Of a DNA stretch of 64,000 nt, positions 45,287 through 60,200 are shown in pieces. The position numbers were made by a program, and so were the translations under genes. The notes beneath the pieces are model-generated. The model was not told where the DNA came from, ran no database searches, and saw only the letters and a program-made list of their open reading frames with translations. This DNA comes from Dallia pectoralis. Its lineage: Eukaryota > Chordata > Actinopteri > Esociformes > Umbridae. Numbering within the stretch: the stretch's first letter is position 1; the number at the start of each line of letters is the position of its first letter. The stretch is taken from positions 15,075,645 to 15,139,644 of the forward strand of contig CM055737.1 of NCBI GenBank assembly GCA_029465975.1. Reading direction: 5' to 3'.

Positions 45287-48200
45287 GCTTACGGCCACAC
45301 CACCCTGAAAATGCCCGATCTCGTCTGATCTCGGAAGCCAAGCAGGGTTGGGCTTGGTTAGTACTTGGATGGGAGACCGCCTAGGAATATCTAGTGTTGT
45401 AAGCATTTTGTTATTTTCATGGCGGGAAGAAACAATCAATCAAAAGTTAATTATGCAGTGAAGAAATCAATAAGAGCTGTAATTTCAACTTTTCTAATAG
45501 CTTACGGCCACACCACCCTGAAAACGCCCGATCTCGTCTGATCTCGGAAGCCAAGCAGGGTCGGGCTTGGTTAGTACTTGGATGGGAGACCGCCTAGGAA
45601 TATCTAGTGTTGTAAGCATTTTGTTATTTTCTTGGCGGGAAGAAACAATCAATCAAAAAGTTAATTATGCAGTGAAGAAATCAATAAGAGCTGTATTTTC
45701 AAATGTTCTAATACCCTACGGCCACACCACCCTGAAAACGCCTGATCTCGGAAACCAAACAGGGTCGGGCTTGGTTAGTACTTGGATGGGAGACCGCCTG
45801 GAAATATCTAGTGTTGTAAGCATTTTGTTATTTTCTTGGCGGGAAGAAACAAACAATCAAAAAGTTAATTATGCAGTGAAGAAATCAATAAGAGCTGTAA
45901 TTTCAACTTTTCTAATAGCTTACGGCCACACCACCCTGAAAACGCCCGATCTCGTCTGATCTCGGAAGCCAAGCAGGGTTGGGCTTGGTTAGTACTTGGA
46001 TGGGAGACCGCCTAGGAATATCTAGTGTTGTAAGCATTTTGTTATTTTCTTGGCGGGAAGAAACAATCAATCAAAAAGTTAATTATGCAGTGAAGAAATC
46101 AATAAGAGCTGTAATTTCAACTTTTCTAATAGCTTACGGCCACACCACCCTGAAAACGCCCGATCTCGGAAGCCAAACAGGGTCGGGCTTGGTTAGTACT
46201 TGGATGGGAGACCGCCTAGTAATATCTAGTGTTGTAAGCATTTTGTTATTTTCTTGGCGGGAAGAAACAAACAATCAAAAAGTTAATTATGCAGTGAAGA
46301 AATCAATAAGAGCTGTAATTTCAACTTTTCTAATAGCTTACGGCCACACCACCCTGAAAACGCCCGATCTCGATCTCGGAAGCCAAACAGGGTCGGGCTT
46401 GGTTAGTACTTGGATGGGAGACCGCCTAGGAATATCTAGTGTTGTAAGCATTTTGTTATTTTCATGGCGGGAAGAAACAATCAATCAAAAAGTTAATTAT
46501 GCAGTGAAGAAATCAATAAGAGCTGTAATTTCAACTTTTCTAATAGCTTACGGCCACACCACCCTGAAAACGCCCGATCTCGGATCTCGCCAAACAGGGT
46601 CGGGCTTGGTTAGTACTTGGATGGGAGACCGCCTAGGAATATCTAGTGTTGTAAGCATTTTGTTATTTTCTTGGCGGGAAGAAACAATCAATCAAAAAGT
46701 TAATTATGCAGTGAAGAAATCAATAAGAGCTGTAATTTCAACTTTTCTAATAGCTTACGGCCACACCACCCTGAAAACGCCCGATCTCGTCTGATCTCGG
46801 AAGCCAAGCAGGGTTGGGCTTGGTTAGTACTTGGATGGGAGACCGCCTAGGAATATCTAGTGTTGTAAGCATTTTGTTATTTTCTTGGCGGGAAGAAACA
46901 ATCAATCAAAAAGTTAATTATGCAGTGAAGAAATCAATAAGAGCTGTAATTTCAACTTTTCTAATAGCTTACGGCCACACCACCCTGAAAACGCTCGTCT
47001 GATCTCGGAAGCCAAACAGGGTCGGGCTTGGTTAGTACTTGGATGGGAGACCGCCTAGGAATATCTAGTGTTGTAAGCATTTTGTTATTTTCTTGGCGGG
47101 AAGAAACAATCAATCAAAAAGTTAATTATGCAGTGAAGAAATCAATAACAGCTGTAATTTCAACTGTTCTAATAGCTTACGGCCACACCACCCTGAAAAC
47201 GCCTGATCTCGGAAGCCAAACAGGGTCGGGCTTGGTTAGTACTTGGATGGGAGACCGCCTGGGAATATCTAGTGTTGTAAGCATTTTGTTATTTTCTTGG
47301 CGGGAAGAAACAATCAATCAAAAAGTTAATTATGCAGTGAAGAAATCAATAAGAGCTGTAATTTCAACTTTCTAATAGCTTACGGCCACACCACCCTGAA
47401 AACGCCCGATCTCGGAAGCCAAACAGGGTCGGGCTTGGTTAGTACTTGGATGGGAGACCGCCTAGGAATATCTAGTGTTGTAAGCATTTTGTTATTTTCT
47501 TGGCGGGAAGAAACAATCAATCAAAAAGTTAATTATGCAGTGAAGAAATCAATAAGAGCTGTAATTTCAACTTTTCTAATAGCTTACGGCCACACCACCC
47601 TGAAAACGCCCGATCTCGTCTGATCTCGGAAGCCAAGCAGGGTTGGGCTTGGTTAGTACTTGGATGGGAGACCGCCTAGGAATATCTAGTGTTGTAAGCA
47701 TTTTGTTATTTTCTTGGCGGGAAGAAACAATCAATCAAAAAGTTAATTATGCAGTGAAGAAATCAATAAGAGCTGTAATTTCAACTTTCTAATAGCTTAC
47801 GGCCACACCACCCTGAAAACGCCTGATCTCGGAAGCCAAACAGGGTCGGGCTTGGTTAGTACTTGGATGGGAGACCGCCTGGGAATATCTAGTGTTGTAA
47901 GCATTTTGTTATTTTCTTGGCGGGAAGAAACAATCAATCAAAAAGTTAATTATGCAGTGAAGAAATCAATAAGAGCTGTAATTTCAACTTTTCTAATAGC
48001 TTACGGCCACACCACCCTGAAAACGCCCGATCTCGTCTGAAACCAAGCAGGGTCGGGCTTGGTTAGTACTTGGATGGGAGACCGCCTAGGAATATCTAGT
48101 GTTGTAAGCATTTTGTTATTTTCTTGGCGGGAAGAAACAATCAATCAAAAAGTTAATTATGCAGTGAAGAAATCAATAAGAGCTGTATTTTCAAATGTTC

Positions 48201-51200
48201 TAATACTTACGGCCACACCACCCTGAAAACGCCTGATCTCGGAAACCAAACAGGGTCGGGCTTGGTTAGTACTTGGATGGGAGACCGCCTAGGAAATATC
48301 TAGTGTTGTAAGCATTTTGTTATTTTCTTGGCGGGAAGAAACAAACAATCAAAAAGTTAATTATGCAGTGAAGAAATCAATAAGAGCTGTAATTTCAACT
48401 TTTCTAATAGCTTACGGCCACACCACCCTGAAAACGCCCGATCTCGTCTGATCTCGGAAGCCAAGCAGGGTTGGGCTTGGTTAGTACTTGGATGGGAGAC
48501 CGCCTAGGAATATCTAGTGTTGTAAGCATTTTGTTATTTTCATGGCGGGAAGAAACAATCAATCAAAAAGTTAATTATGCAGTGAAGAAATCAATAAGAG
48601 CTGTAATTTCAACTTTTCTAATAGCTTACGGCCACACCACCCTGAAAACGCCCGATCTCGGAAGCCAAACATGGTCGGGCTTGGTTAGTACTTGGATGGG
48701 AGACCGCCTAGGAATATCTAGTGTTGTAAGCATTTTGTTATTTTCTTGGCGGGAAGAAACAATCAATCAAAAAGTTAATTATGCAGTGAAGAAATCAATA
48801 ACAGCTGTATTTTCAAATGTTCTAATACCCTACGGCCACACCACCCTGAAAACGCCTGATCTCGGAAACCAAACAGGTTCGGGCTTGGTTAGTACTTGGA
48901 TGGGAGACCGCCTGGGAATATCTAGTGTTGTAAGCATTTTGTTATTTTCTTGGCGGGAAGAAACAAACAATCAAAAAGTTAATTATGCAGTGAAGAAATC
49001 AATAAGAGCTGTAATTTCAACTTTTCTAATAGCTTACGGCCACACCACCCTGAAAACGCCCGATCTCGTCTGATCTCGGAAGCCAAACAGGGTCGGGCTT
49101 GGTTAGTACTTGGATGGGAGACCGCCTAGTAAAATCTAGTGTTGTAAGCATTTTGTTATTTTCTTGGTGGGAAGAAACAATCAATCAAAAAGTTAATTAT
49201 GCAGTGAAGAAATCAATAAGAGCTGTATTTTCAAATGTTCTAATACCCTACGGCCACACCACCCTGAAAATGCCTGATCTCGGAAGCCAAGCAGGGTTGG
49301 GCTTGGTTAGTACTTGGATGGGAGACCGCCTAGGAATATCTAGTGTTGTAAGCATTTTGTTATTTTCTTGGGGGAAGAAACAAACAATCAAAAAATTAAT
49401 TATGCAGTGAAGAAATCAATAAGAGCTGTAATTTCAACTTTCTAATAGCTTACGGCCACAACACCCTGAAAACGCCCGATCTCGGAAGCCAAACAGGGTC
49501 GGGCTTGGTTAGTACTTGGATGGGAGACCGCCTAGGAATATCTAGTGTTGTAAGCATTTTGTTATTTTCATGGAGGGAAGAAACAATCAATCAAAAAGTT
49601 AATTATGCAGTGAAGAAATCAATAAGAGCTGTAATTTCAACTTTTCTAATAGCTTACGGCCACACCACCCTGAAAACGCCCGATCTCGTCTGATTTTGGA
49701 AGCCAAGCAGGGTCGGGCTTGGTTAGTACTTGGATGGGAGACCGCCTAGGAATATCTAGTGTTGTAAGCATTTTGTTATTTTCATGGCGGGAAGAAACAA
49801 TCAATCAAAAAGTTAATTATGCAGTGAAGAAATCAATAACAGCTTTATTTTCAAATGTTCTAATACCCTACGGCCACACCACCCTGAAAACGCCTGATCT
49901 CGGAAACCAAACAGGGTCGGGCTTGGTTAGTACTTGGATGGGAGACCGCCTAGTAATATCTAGTGTTGTAAGCATTTTGTTATTTTCATGGCGGGAAGAA
50001 ACAATCAATCAAAAAGTTAATTATGCAGTGAAGAAATCAATAAGAGCTGTAATTTCAACTTTTCTAATTGCTTACGGCCACACCACCCTGAAAACGCCCG
50101 ATCTCGTCTGATCTCGGAAGCCAAGCAGGGTTGGGCTTGGTTAGTACTTGGATGGGAGACCGCCTAGGAATATCTAGTGTTGTAAGCATTTTGTTATTTT
50201 CTTGGGGGAAGAAACAAACAATCAAAAAATTAATTATGCAGTGAAGAAATCAATAAGAGCTGTAATTTCAACTTTTCTAATAGCTTACGGCCACAACACC
50301 CTGAAAACGCCCGATCTCGGAAGCCAAACAGGGTCGGGCTTGGTTAGTACTTGGATGGGAGACCGCCTAGTAATATCTAGTGTTGTAAGCATTTTGTTAT
50401 TTTCATGGCGGGAAGAAACAATCAATCAAAAAGTTAATTATGCAGTGAAGAAATCAATAAGAGCTGTAATTTCAACTTTTCTAATAGCTTACGGCCACAC
50501 CACCCTGAAAACGCCCGATCTCGTCTGATCTCGGAAGCCAAGCAGGGTTGGGCTTGGTTAGTACTTGGATGGGAGACCGCCTAGGAATATCTAGTGTTGT
50601 AAGCATTTTGTTATTTTCATGGCGGGAAGAAACAATCAATCAAAAAGTTAATTATGCAGTGGAGAAATCAATAAGAGCTGTAATTTCAACTTGTCTTATA
50701 GCTTACGGCCACAGCACCCTGAAATCGCCCGATCTTGGAAGCCAAACATGGTCGGGCTTGGTTAGTACTTGGATGGGAGACCGCCTAGTAATATCTAGTG
50801 TTGTAAGCATTTTGTTATTTTCATGGCGGGAAGAAACAATCAATCAAAAAGTTAATTATGCAGTGAAGAAATCAATAAGAGCTGTAATTTCAACTTTTCT
50901 AATAGCTTACGGCCACACCACCCTGAAAACGCCCGATCTCGTCTGATCTCGGAAGCCAAGCAGGGTTGGGCTTGGTTAGTACTTGGATGGGAGACCGCCT
51001 AGGAATATCTAGTGTTGTAAGCATTTTGTTATTTTCTTGGGGGAAGAAACAAACAATCAAAAAATTAATTATGCAGTGAAGAAATCAATAAGAGCTGTAA
51101 TTTCAACTTTTCTAATAGCTTACGGCCACAACACCCTGAAAACGCCCGATCTCGGAAGCCAAACAGGGTCGGGCTTGGTTAGTACTTGGATGGGAGACCG

Positions 51201-54200
51201 CCTAGTAATATCTAGTGTTGTAAGCATTTTGTTATTTTCTTGGCGGGAAGAAACAATCAATCAAAAAGTTAATTATGCAGTGAAGAAATCAATAACAGCT
51301 GTATTTTCAAATGTTCTAATACCCTACGGCCACACCACCCTGAAAACGCCTGATCTCGGAAACCAAACAGGTTCGGGCTTGGTTAGTACTTGGATGGGAG
51401 ACCGCCTGGGAATATCTAGTGTTGTAAGCATTTTGTTATTTTCTTGGCGGGAAGAAACAAACAATCAAAAAGTTAATTATGCAGTGAAGAAATCAATAAG
51501 AGCTGTAATTTCAACTTTTCTAATAGCTTACGGCCACACCACCCTGAAAACGCCCGATCTCGTCTGATCTCGGAAGCCAAGCAGGGTCGGGCTTGGTTAG
51601 TACTTGGATGGGAGACCGCCTAGTAAAATCTAGTGTTGTAAGCATTTTGTTATTTTCTTGGTGGGAAGAAACAATCAATCAAAAAGTTAATTATGCAGTG
51701 AAGAAATCAATAACAGCTGTATTTTCAAATGTTCTAATACCCTACGGCCACACCACCCTGAAAATGCCTGATCTCGGAAACCAAACAGGGTCGGGCTTGG
51801 TTAGTACTTGGATGGGAGACCAGCTGGGAATATCTAGTGTTGTAAGTATTTTGTTATTTTCTTGGCGGGAAGAAACAAACAATCAAAAAGTTAATTATGC
51901 AGTGAAGAAATCAATAAGAGCTGTAATTTCAACTTTTCTAATAGCTTACGGCCACAACACCCGATCTCGGAAGCCAAACAGGGTCGGGCTTGGTTAGTAC
52001 TTGGATGGGAGACCGCCTAGTAATATCTAGTGTTGTAAGCATTTCGTTATTTTCATGGCGGGAAGAAACAATCAATCATAAAGTTAATTATGCAGTGAAG
52101 AAATCAATAAGAGCTGTAATTTCAACTTTTCTAATAGCTTTATGGCCACACCACCCTGAAAACGCCCGATCTCGTCTGATCTCGGAAGCCAAGCAGGGTT
52201 GGGCTTGGTTAGTACTTGGATGGGAGACCGCCTGGAAATATCTAGTGTTGTAAGCATTTTGTTATTTTCTTGTCGGGAAGAAACAAACAATCAAAAAATT
52301 AATTATGCAGTGAAGAATTCAATAAGAGCTGTAATTTCAACTTTTCTAATAGCTTACGGCCACACCACCCTGAAAACGCCTGATCTCGGAAACCAAACAG
52401 GGTCGGGCTTGGTTCGTACTTGGATGGGAGACCGCCTAGTAATATCTAGTGTTGTAAGCATTTCGTTATTTTCATGGCGGGAAGAAACAATCAATCAAAA
52501 AGTTAATTATGCAGTGAAGAAATCAATAACAGCTTTATTTTCAAATGTTCTAATACCCTACGGCCACACCACCCTGAAAACGCCTGATCTCGGAAACCAA
52601 ACAGGGTCGGGCTTGGTTAGTACTTGGATGGGAGACCGCCTAGTAATATCTAGTGTTGTAAGCATTTTGTTATTTTCATGGCGGGAAGAAACAATCAATC
52701 AAAAAGTTAATTATGCAGTGAAGAAATCAATAAGAGCTGTAATTTCAACTTTTCTAATAGCTTACGGCCACACCACCCTGAAAACGCCCGATCTCGTCTG
52801 ATCTCGGAAGCCAAGCAGGGTTGGGCTTGGTTAGTACTTGGATGGGAGACCGCCTAGGAATATCTAGTGTTGTAAGCATTTTGTTATTTTCTTGGGGAAG
52901 AAACAAACAATCAAAAAATTAATTATGCAGTGAAGAAATCAATAAGAGCTGTAATTTCAACTTTTCTAATAGCTTACGGCCACAACACCCTGAAAACGCC
53001 CGATCTCGGAAGCCAAACAGGGTCGGGCTTGGTTAGTACTTGGATGGGAGACCGCCTAGTAATATCTAGTGTTGTAAGCATTTCGTTATTTTCATGGCGG
53101 GAAGAAACAATCAATCAAAAAGTTAATTATGCAGTGAAGAAATCAATAACAGCTTTATTTTCAAATGTTCTAATACCCTACGGCCACACCACCCTGAAAA
53201 CGCCCGATCTCGTCTGATCTTTCAAGCCAAGCAGGGTCGGGCTAGGTTAGTACTTGGATGGGAGACCGCCTAGGAATATCTAGTGTTGTAAGCATTTTGT
53301 TATTTTCTTGGCGGGAAGAAACAATCAATCAAAAAGTTAATTATGCAGTGAAGAAATCAATAACAGCTGTATTTTCAAATGTTCTAATACCCTACGGCCA
53401 CACCACCCTGAAAACGCCTGATCTCGGAAACCAAACAGGGTCGGGCTTGGTTAGTACTTGGATGGGAGACCGCCTGGGAATATCTAGTGTTGTAAGCATT
53501 TTGTTATTTTCTTGGCGGGAAGAAACAAACAATCAAAAACTTAATTATGCAGTGAAGAAATCAATAAGAGCTGTAATTTAAACTTTTCTAACAGCTTACG
53601 GCCACACCACCCTGAAAACGCCCGATCTCGTCTGATCTCGGAAGCCAAGCAGGGTCGGGCTTGGTTAGTACTTGGATGGGAGACCGCCTAGGAATATCTA
53701 GTGTTGTAAGCATTTTGTTATTTTCTTGGCGGGAAGAAACAAACAATCAAAAAGTTAATTATGCAGTGAAGAAATCAATAAGAGCTGTAATTTCAACTTT
53801 TCTAATAGCTTACGGCCACAACACCCTGAAAACGCCCGATCTCGGAAGCCAAACAGGGTCGGGCTTGGTTAGTACTTGGATGGGAGACCGCCTAGTAATA
53901 TCTAGTGTTGTAAGCATTTCGTTATTTTCATGGCGGGAAGAAACAATCAATCATAAAGTTAATTATGCAGTGAAGAACTCAATAAGAGCTGTAATTTCAA
54001 CTTTTCTAATAGCTTACGGCCACACCACCCTGAAAACGCCCGATCTTGTCTGATCTCGGAAGCCAAGCAGGGTTGGGCTTGGTTAGTACTTGGATGGGAG
54101 ACCGCCTAGGAATATCTAGTGTTGTAAGCATTTTGTTATTTTCATGGCGGGAAGAAACAATCAATCAAAAAGTTAATTATGCAGTGGAGAAATCAATAAG

Positions 54201-57200
54201 AGCTGTAATTTCAACTTGTCTTATCGCTTACGGCCACAGCACCCTGAAAACGCCCGATCTCGGAAGCCAAACAGGGTCGGGCTTGGTTAGTACTTGGATG
54301 GGAGACCGCCTAGTAATATCTAGTGTTGATGCATTTCGTTATTTTCATGGCGGGAAGAAACAATCAATCATAAAGTTAATTATGCAGTGAAGAACTCAAT
54401 AAGAGCTGTAATTTCAACTTTTCTAATAGCTTACGGCCACACCACCCTGAAAACGCCCGATCTCGTCTGATCTCGGAAGCCAAGCAGGGTTGGGCTTGGT
54501 TAGTACTTGGATGGGAGACCGCCTAGGAATATCTAGTGTTGTAAGCATTTTGTTATTTTCATGGCGGGAAGAAACAATCAATCAAAAAGTTAATTATGCA
54601 GTGGAGAAATCAATAAGAGCTGTAATTTCAACTTGTCTTATCGCTTACGGCCACACCACCCTGAAATCGCCCGATCTTGGAAGCCAAACATGGTCGGGCT
54701 TGGTTAGTACTTGGATGGGAGACCGCCTAGGAATATCTAGTGTTGTAAGCATTTTGTTATTTTCTTGGCGGGAAGAAACAATCAATCAAAAAGTTAATTA
54801 TGCAGTGAAGAAATCAATAACAGCTGTATTTTCAAATGTTCTAATACCCTACGGCCACACCACCCTGAAAACGCCTGATCTCGGAAACCAAACCGGGTCG
54901 GGCTTGGTTAGTACTTGGATGGGAGACCGCCTAGTAATATCTAGTGTTGTAAGCATTTTGTTATTTTCATGGCGGGAAGAAACAATCAATCAAAAAGTTA
55001 ATTATGCAGTGAAGATATCAATAAGAGCTGTAATTTCAACTTTTCTAATAGCTTACGGCCACACCACCCTGAAAACGCCCGATCTCGGAAGCCAAGCAGG
55101 GTCGGGCTTGGTTAGTACTTGGATGGGAGACCGCCTAGGAATATCTAGTGTTGTAAGCATTTTGTTATTTTCTTGGCGGGAAGAAACAATCAATCAAAAA
55201 GTTAATTATGCAGTGAAGAAATCAATAACAGCTGTATTTTCAAATGTTCTAATACCCTACGGCCACACCACCCTGAAAACGCCTGATCTCGGAAACCAAA
55301 CAGGGTCGGGCTTGGTTAGTACTTGGATGGGAGACCGCCTGGGAATATCTAGTGTTGTAAGCATTTTGTTATTTTCTTGGCGGGAAGAAACAAACAATCA
55401 AAAAGTTAATTATGCAGTGAAGAAATCAATAAGAGCTGTAATTTCAACTTTTCTAATAGCTTACGGCCACACCACCCTGAAAACGCCCGATCTCGTCTGA
55501 TCTCGGAAGCCAAGCAGGGTCGGGCTTGGTTAGTACTTGGATGGGAGACCGCCTAGTAAAATCTAGTGTTGTAAGCATTTTGTTATTTTCATGGCGGGAA
55601 GAAACAATCAATCAAAAAGTTAATTATGCAGTGAAGAAATCAATAAGAGCTGTAATTTCAACTTTCTAATAGCTTACGGCCACACCACCCTGAAAACGCC
55701 CGATCTCGGAAACCAAACAGGGTCGGGCTTGGTTAGTACTTGGATGGGAGACCGCCTAGGAATATCTAGTGTTGTAAGCATTTTGTTATTTTCTTGGCGG
55801 GAAGAAACAATCAATCAAAAAGTTAATTATGCAGTGAAGAAATCAATAAGAGCTGTAATTTCAACTTTTCTAATAGCTTACGGCCACACCACCCTGAAAA
55901 CGCCTCGATCTCGGAAGCCAAACAGGGTCGGGCTTGGTTAGTACTTGGATGGGAGACCGCCTAGTAATATCTAGTGTTGTAAGCATTTTGTTATTTTCTT
56001 GGCGGGAAGAAACAATCAATCAAAAAGTTAATTATGCAGTGAAGAAATCAATAAGAGCTGTAATTTCAACTTTCTAATAGCTTACGGCCACACCACCCTG
56101 AAAACGCCTGATCTCGGAAGCCAAACAGGGTCGGGCTTGGTTAGTACTTGGATGGGAGACCGCCTAGTAATATCTAGTGTTGTAAGCATTTTGTTATTTT
56201 CTTGGCGGGAAGAAACAATCAATCAAAAAGTTAATTATGCAGTGAAGAAATCAATAAGAGCTGTAATTTCAAATGTTCTAATACCCTACGGCCACACCAC
56301 CCTGAAAACGCCCGATCTCGTCTGATCTCAAGCCAAGCAGGGTCGGGCTTGGTTAGTACTTGGATGGGAGACCGCCTAGGAATATCTAGTGTTGTAAGCA
56401 TTTTGTTATTTTCTTGGCGGGAAGAAACAAACAATCAAAAAGTTAATTATGCAGTGAAGAAATCAATAAGAGCTGTAATTTCAACTTTTCTAATAGCTTA
56501 CGGCCACAACACCCTGAAAACGCCCGATCTCGGAAGCCAAACAGGGTCGGGCTTGGTTAGTACTTGGATGGGAGACCGCCTAGTAATATCTAGTGTTGTA
56601 AGCATTTTGTTATTTTCATGGCGGGAAGAAACAATCAATCAAAAAGTTAATTATGCAGTGAAGAAATCAATAAGAGCTGTAATTTCAACTTTTCTAATAG
56701 CTTTATGGCCACACCACCCTGAAAACGCCCGATCTCGTCTGATCTCGGAAGCCAAGCAGGGTTGGGCTTGGTTAGTACTTGGATGGGAGACCGCCTGGAA
56801 ATATCTAGTGTTGTAAGCATTTTGTTATTTTCTTGGCGGGAAGAAACAATCAATCAAAAAGTTAATTATGCAGTGAAGAAATCAATAACAGCTGTATTTT
56901 CAAATGTTCTAATACCCTACGGCCACACCACCCTGAAAACGCCTGATCTCGGAAACCAAACCGGGTCGGGCTTGGTTAGTACTTGGATGGGAGACCGCCT
57001 AGTAATATCTAGTGTTGTAAGCATTTCGTTATTTTCATGGCGGGAAGAAACAATCAATCAAAAAGTTAATTATGCAGTGAAGATATCAATAAGAGCTGTA
57101 ATTTCAACTTTTCTAATAGCTTACGGCCACACCACCCTGAAAACGCCCGATCTCGGAAGCCAAGCAGGGTTGGGCTTGGTTAGTACTTGGATGGGAGACC

Positions 57201-60200
57201 GCCTAGGAATATCTAGTGTTGTAAGCATTTTGTTATTTTCTTGGCGGGAAGAAACAATCAATCAAAAAGTTAATTATGCAGTGAAGAAATCAATAAGAGC
57301 TGTATTTTCAAATGTTCTAATACCCTACGGCCACACCACCCTGAAAACGCCTGATCTCGGAAACCAAACAGGGTCGGGCTTGGTTAGTACTTGGATGGGA
57401 GACCGCCTAGTAATATCTAGTGTTGTAAGCATTTTGTTATTTTCATGGCGGGAAGAAACAATCAATCAAAAAGTTAATTATGCAGTGAAGAAATCAATAA
57501 GAGCTGTAATTTCAACTTTTCTAATAGCTTACGGCCACACCACCCTGAAAACGCCCGATCTGATCTCGGAAGCCAAGCAGGGTCGGGCTTGGTTAGTACT
57601 TGGATGGGAGACCGCCTAGGAATATCTAGTGTTGTAAGCATTTTGTTATTTTCTTGGCGGGAAGAAACAATCAATCAAAAAGTTAATTATGCAGTGAAGA
57701 AATCAATAAGAGCTGTAATTTCAACTTTTCTAATAGCTTACGGCCACACCACCCTGAAAACGCCCGATCTCGATCTCGGAAGCCAAACAGGGTCGGGCTT
57801 GGTTAGTACTTGGATGGGAGACCGCCTAGTAATATCTAGTGTTGTAAGCATTTTGTTATTTTCATGGCGGGAAGAAACAATCAATCAAAAAGTTAATTAT
57901 GCAGTGAAGAAATCAATAAGAGCTGTAATTTCAACTTTTCTAATAGCTTACGGCCACACCACCCTGAAAACGCCCGATCTCGTCTGATCTCGGAAGCCAA
58001 GCAGGGTCGGGCTTGGTTAGTACTTGGATGGGAGACCGCCTAGGAATATCTAGTGTTGTAAGCATTTTGTTATTTTCTTGGCGGGAAGAAACAATCAATC
58101 AAAAAGTTAATTATGCAGTGAAGAAATCAATAACAGCTGTATTTTCAAATGTTCTAATACCCTACGGCCACACCACCCTGAAAACGCCTGATCTCGGAAA
58201 CCAAACAGGGTCGGGCTTGGTTAGTACTTGGATGGGAGACCGCCTGGGAATATCTAGTGTTGTAAGCATTTTGTTATTTTCTTGGCGGGAAGAAACAAAC
58301 AATCAAAAAGTTAATTATGCAGTGAAGAAATCAATAAGAGCTGTATTTTCAAATGTTCTAATACCCTACGGCCACACCACCCTGAAAACGCCCGATGATC
58401 TCGGAAACCAAACAGGGTCGGGCTTGGTTAGTACTTGGATGGGAGACCGCCTAGTAATATCTAGTGTTGTAAGCATTTTGTTATTTTCTTGGCGGGAAGA
58501 AACAAACAATCAAAAAGTTAATTATGCAGTGAAGAAATCAATAACAGCTGTAATTTCAAATTTCTAATAGCTTACGGCCACACCACCCTGAAAACGCCCG
58601 ATCTCGGAAGCCAAACAGGGTCGGGCTTGGTTAGTACTTGGATGGGAGACCGCCTAGTAATATCTAGTGTTGTAAGCATTTTGTTATTTTCTTGGCGGGA
58701 AGAAACAATCAATCAAAAAGTTAATTATGCAGTGAAGAAATCAATAAGAGCTGTAATTTCAACTTTCTAATAGCTTACGGCCACACCACCCTGAAAACGC
58801 CTGATCTCGGAAGCCAAACAGGGTCGGGCTTGGTTAGTACTTGGATGGGAGACCGCCTAGTAATATCTAGTGTTGTAAGCATTTTGTTATTTTCTTGGCG
58901 GGAAGAAACAATCAATCAAAAAGTTAATTATGCAGTGAAGAAATCAATAAGAGCTGTAATTTCAACTTTTCTAATAGCTTACGGCCACACCACCCTGAAA
59001 ACGCCCGATCTCGTCTGATCTCGGAAGCCAAGCAGGGTCGGGCTTGGTTAGTACTTGGATGGGAGACCGCCTAGAATATCTAGTGTTGTAAGCATTTTGT
59101 TATTTTCTTGGCGGGAAGAAACAATCAATCAAAAAGTTAATTATGCAGTGAAGAAATCAATAAGAGCTGTATTTTCAAATGTTCTAATACCCTACGGCCA
59201 CACCACCCTGAAAACGCCTGATCTCGGAAACCAAACAGGGTTGGGCTTGGTTAGTACTTGGATGGGAGACCGCCTAGGAATATCTAGTGTTGTAAGCATT
59301 TTGTTATTTTCTTGGCGGGAAGAAACAATCAATCAAAAAGTTAATTATGCAGTGAAGAAATCAATAAGAGCTGTAATTTCAACTTTCTAGTGTTGTAAGC
59401 ATTTTGTTATTTTCATGGCGGGAAGAAACAATCAATCAAAAAGTTAATTATGCAGTGAAGAAATCAATAACAGCTGTATTTTCAAATGTTCTAATACCCT
59501 ACGGCCACACCACCCTGAAAACGCCTGATCTCGGAAACCAAACAGGGTCGGGCTTGGTTAGTACTTGGATGGGAGACCGCCTGGGAATATCTAGTGTTGT
59601 AAGCATTTTGTTATTTTCTTGGCGGGAAGAAACAAACAATCAAAAACTTAATTATGCAGTGAAGAAATCAATAAGAGCTGTAATTTAAACTTTTCTAATA
59701 GCTTACGGCCACACCACCCTGAAAACGCCCGATCTCGTCTGATCTCGGAAGCCAAGCAGGGTCGGGCTTGGTTAGTACTTGGATGGGAGACCGCCTAGGA
59801 ATATCTAGTGTTGTAAGCATTTTGTTATTTTCTTGGCGGGAAGAAACAATCAATCAAAAAGTTAATTATGCAGTGAAGAAATCAATAAGAGCTGTAATTT
59901 CAACTTTTCTAATAGCTTACGGCCACACCACCCTGAAAACGCCCGATCTCGGAAAGCCAAACAGGGTCGGGCTTGGTTAGTACTTGGATGGGAGACCGCC
60001 TAGTAATATCTAGTGTTGTAAGCATTTTGTTATTTTCATGGCGGGAAGAAACAAACAATCAAAAAGTTAATTATGCAGTGAAGAAATCAATAAGAGCTGT
60101 AATTTCAACTTTTCTAATAGCTTTACGGCCACACCACCCTGAAAACGCCCGATCTCGTCTGATCTCGGAGCCAAGCAGGGTTGGGCTTGGTTAGTACTTG

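Noticed and set aside
54490..55500. Long open reading frames (up to 336 codons) through the 5S arrays, repeating a VSTWMGDRLGISS-type peptide
   Set aside because: They are by-products of repeat length: a 204-bp D unit is 68 codons, so successive D units stay in frame, and the TCTGA of each F copy stops the frame. The peptide is simply translated 5S RNA sequence.
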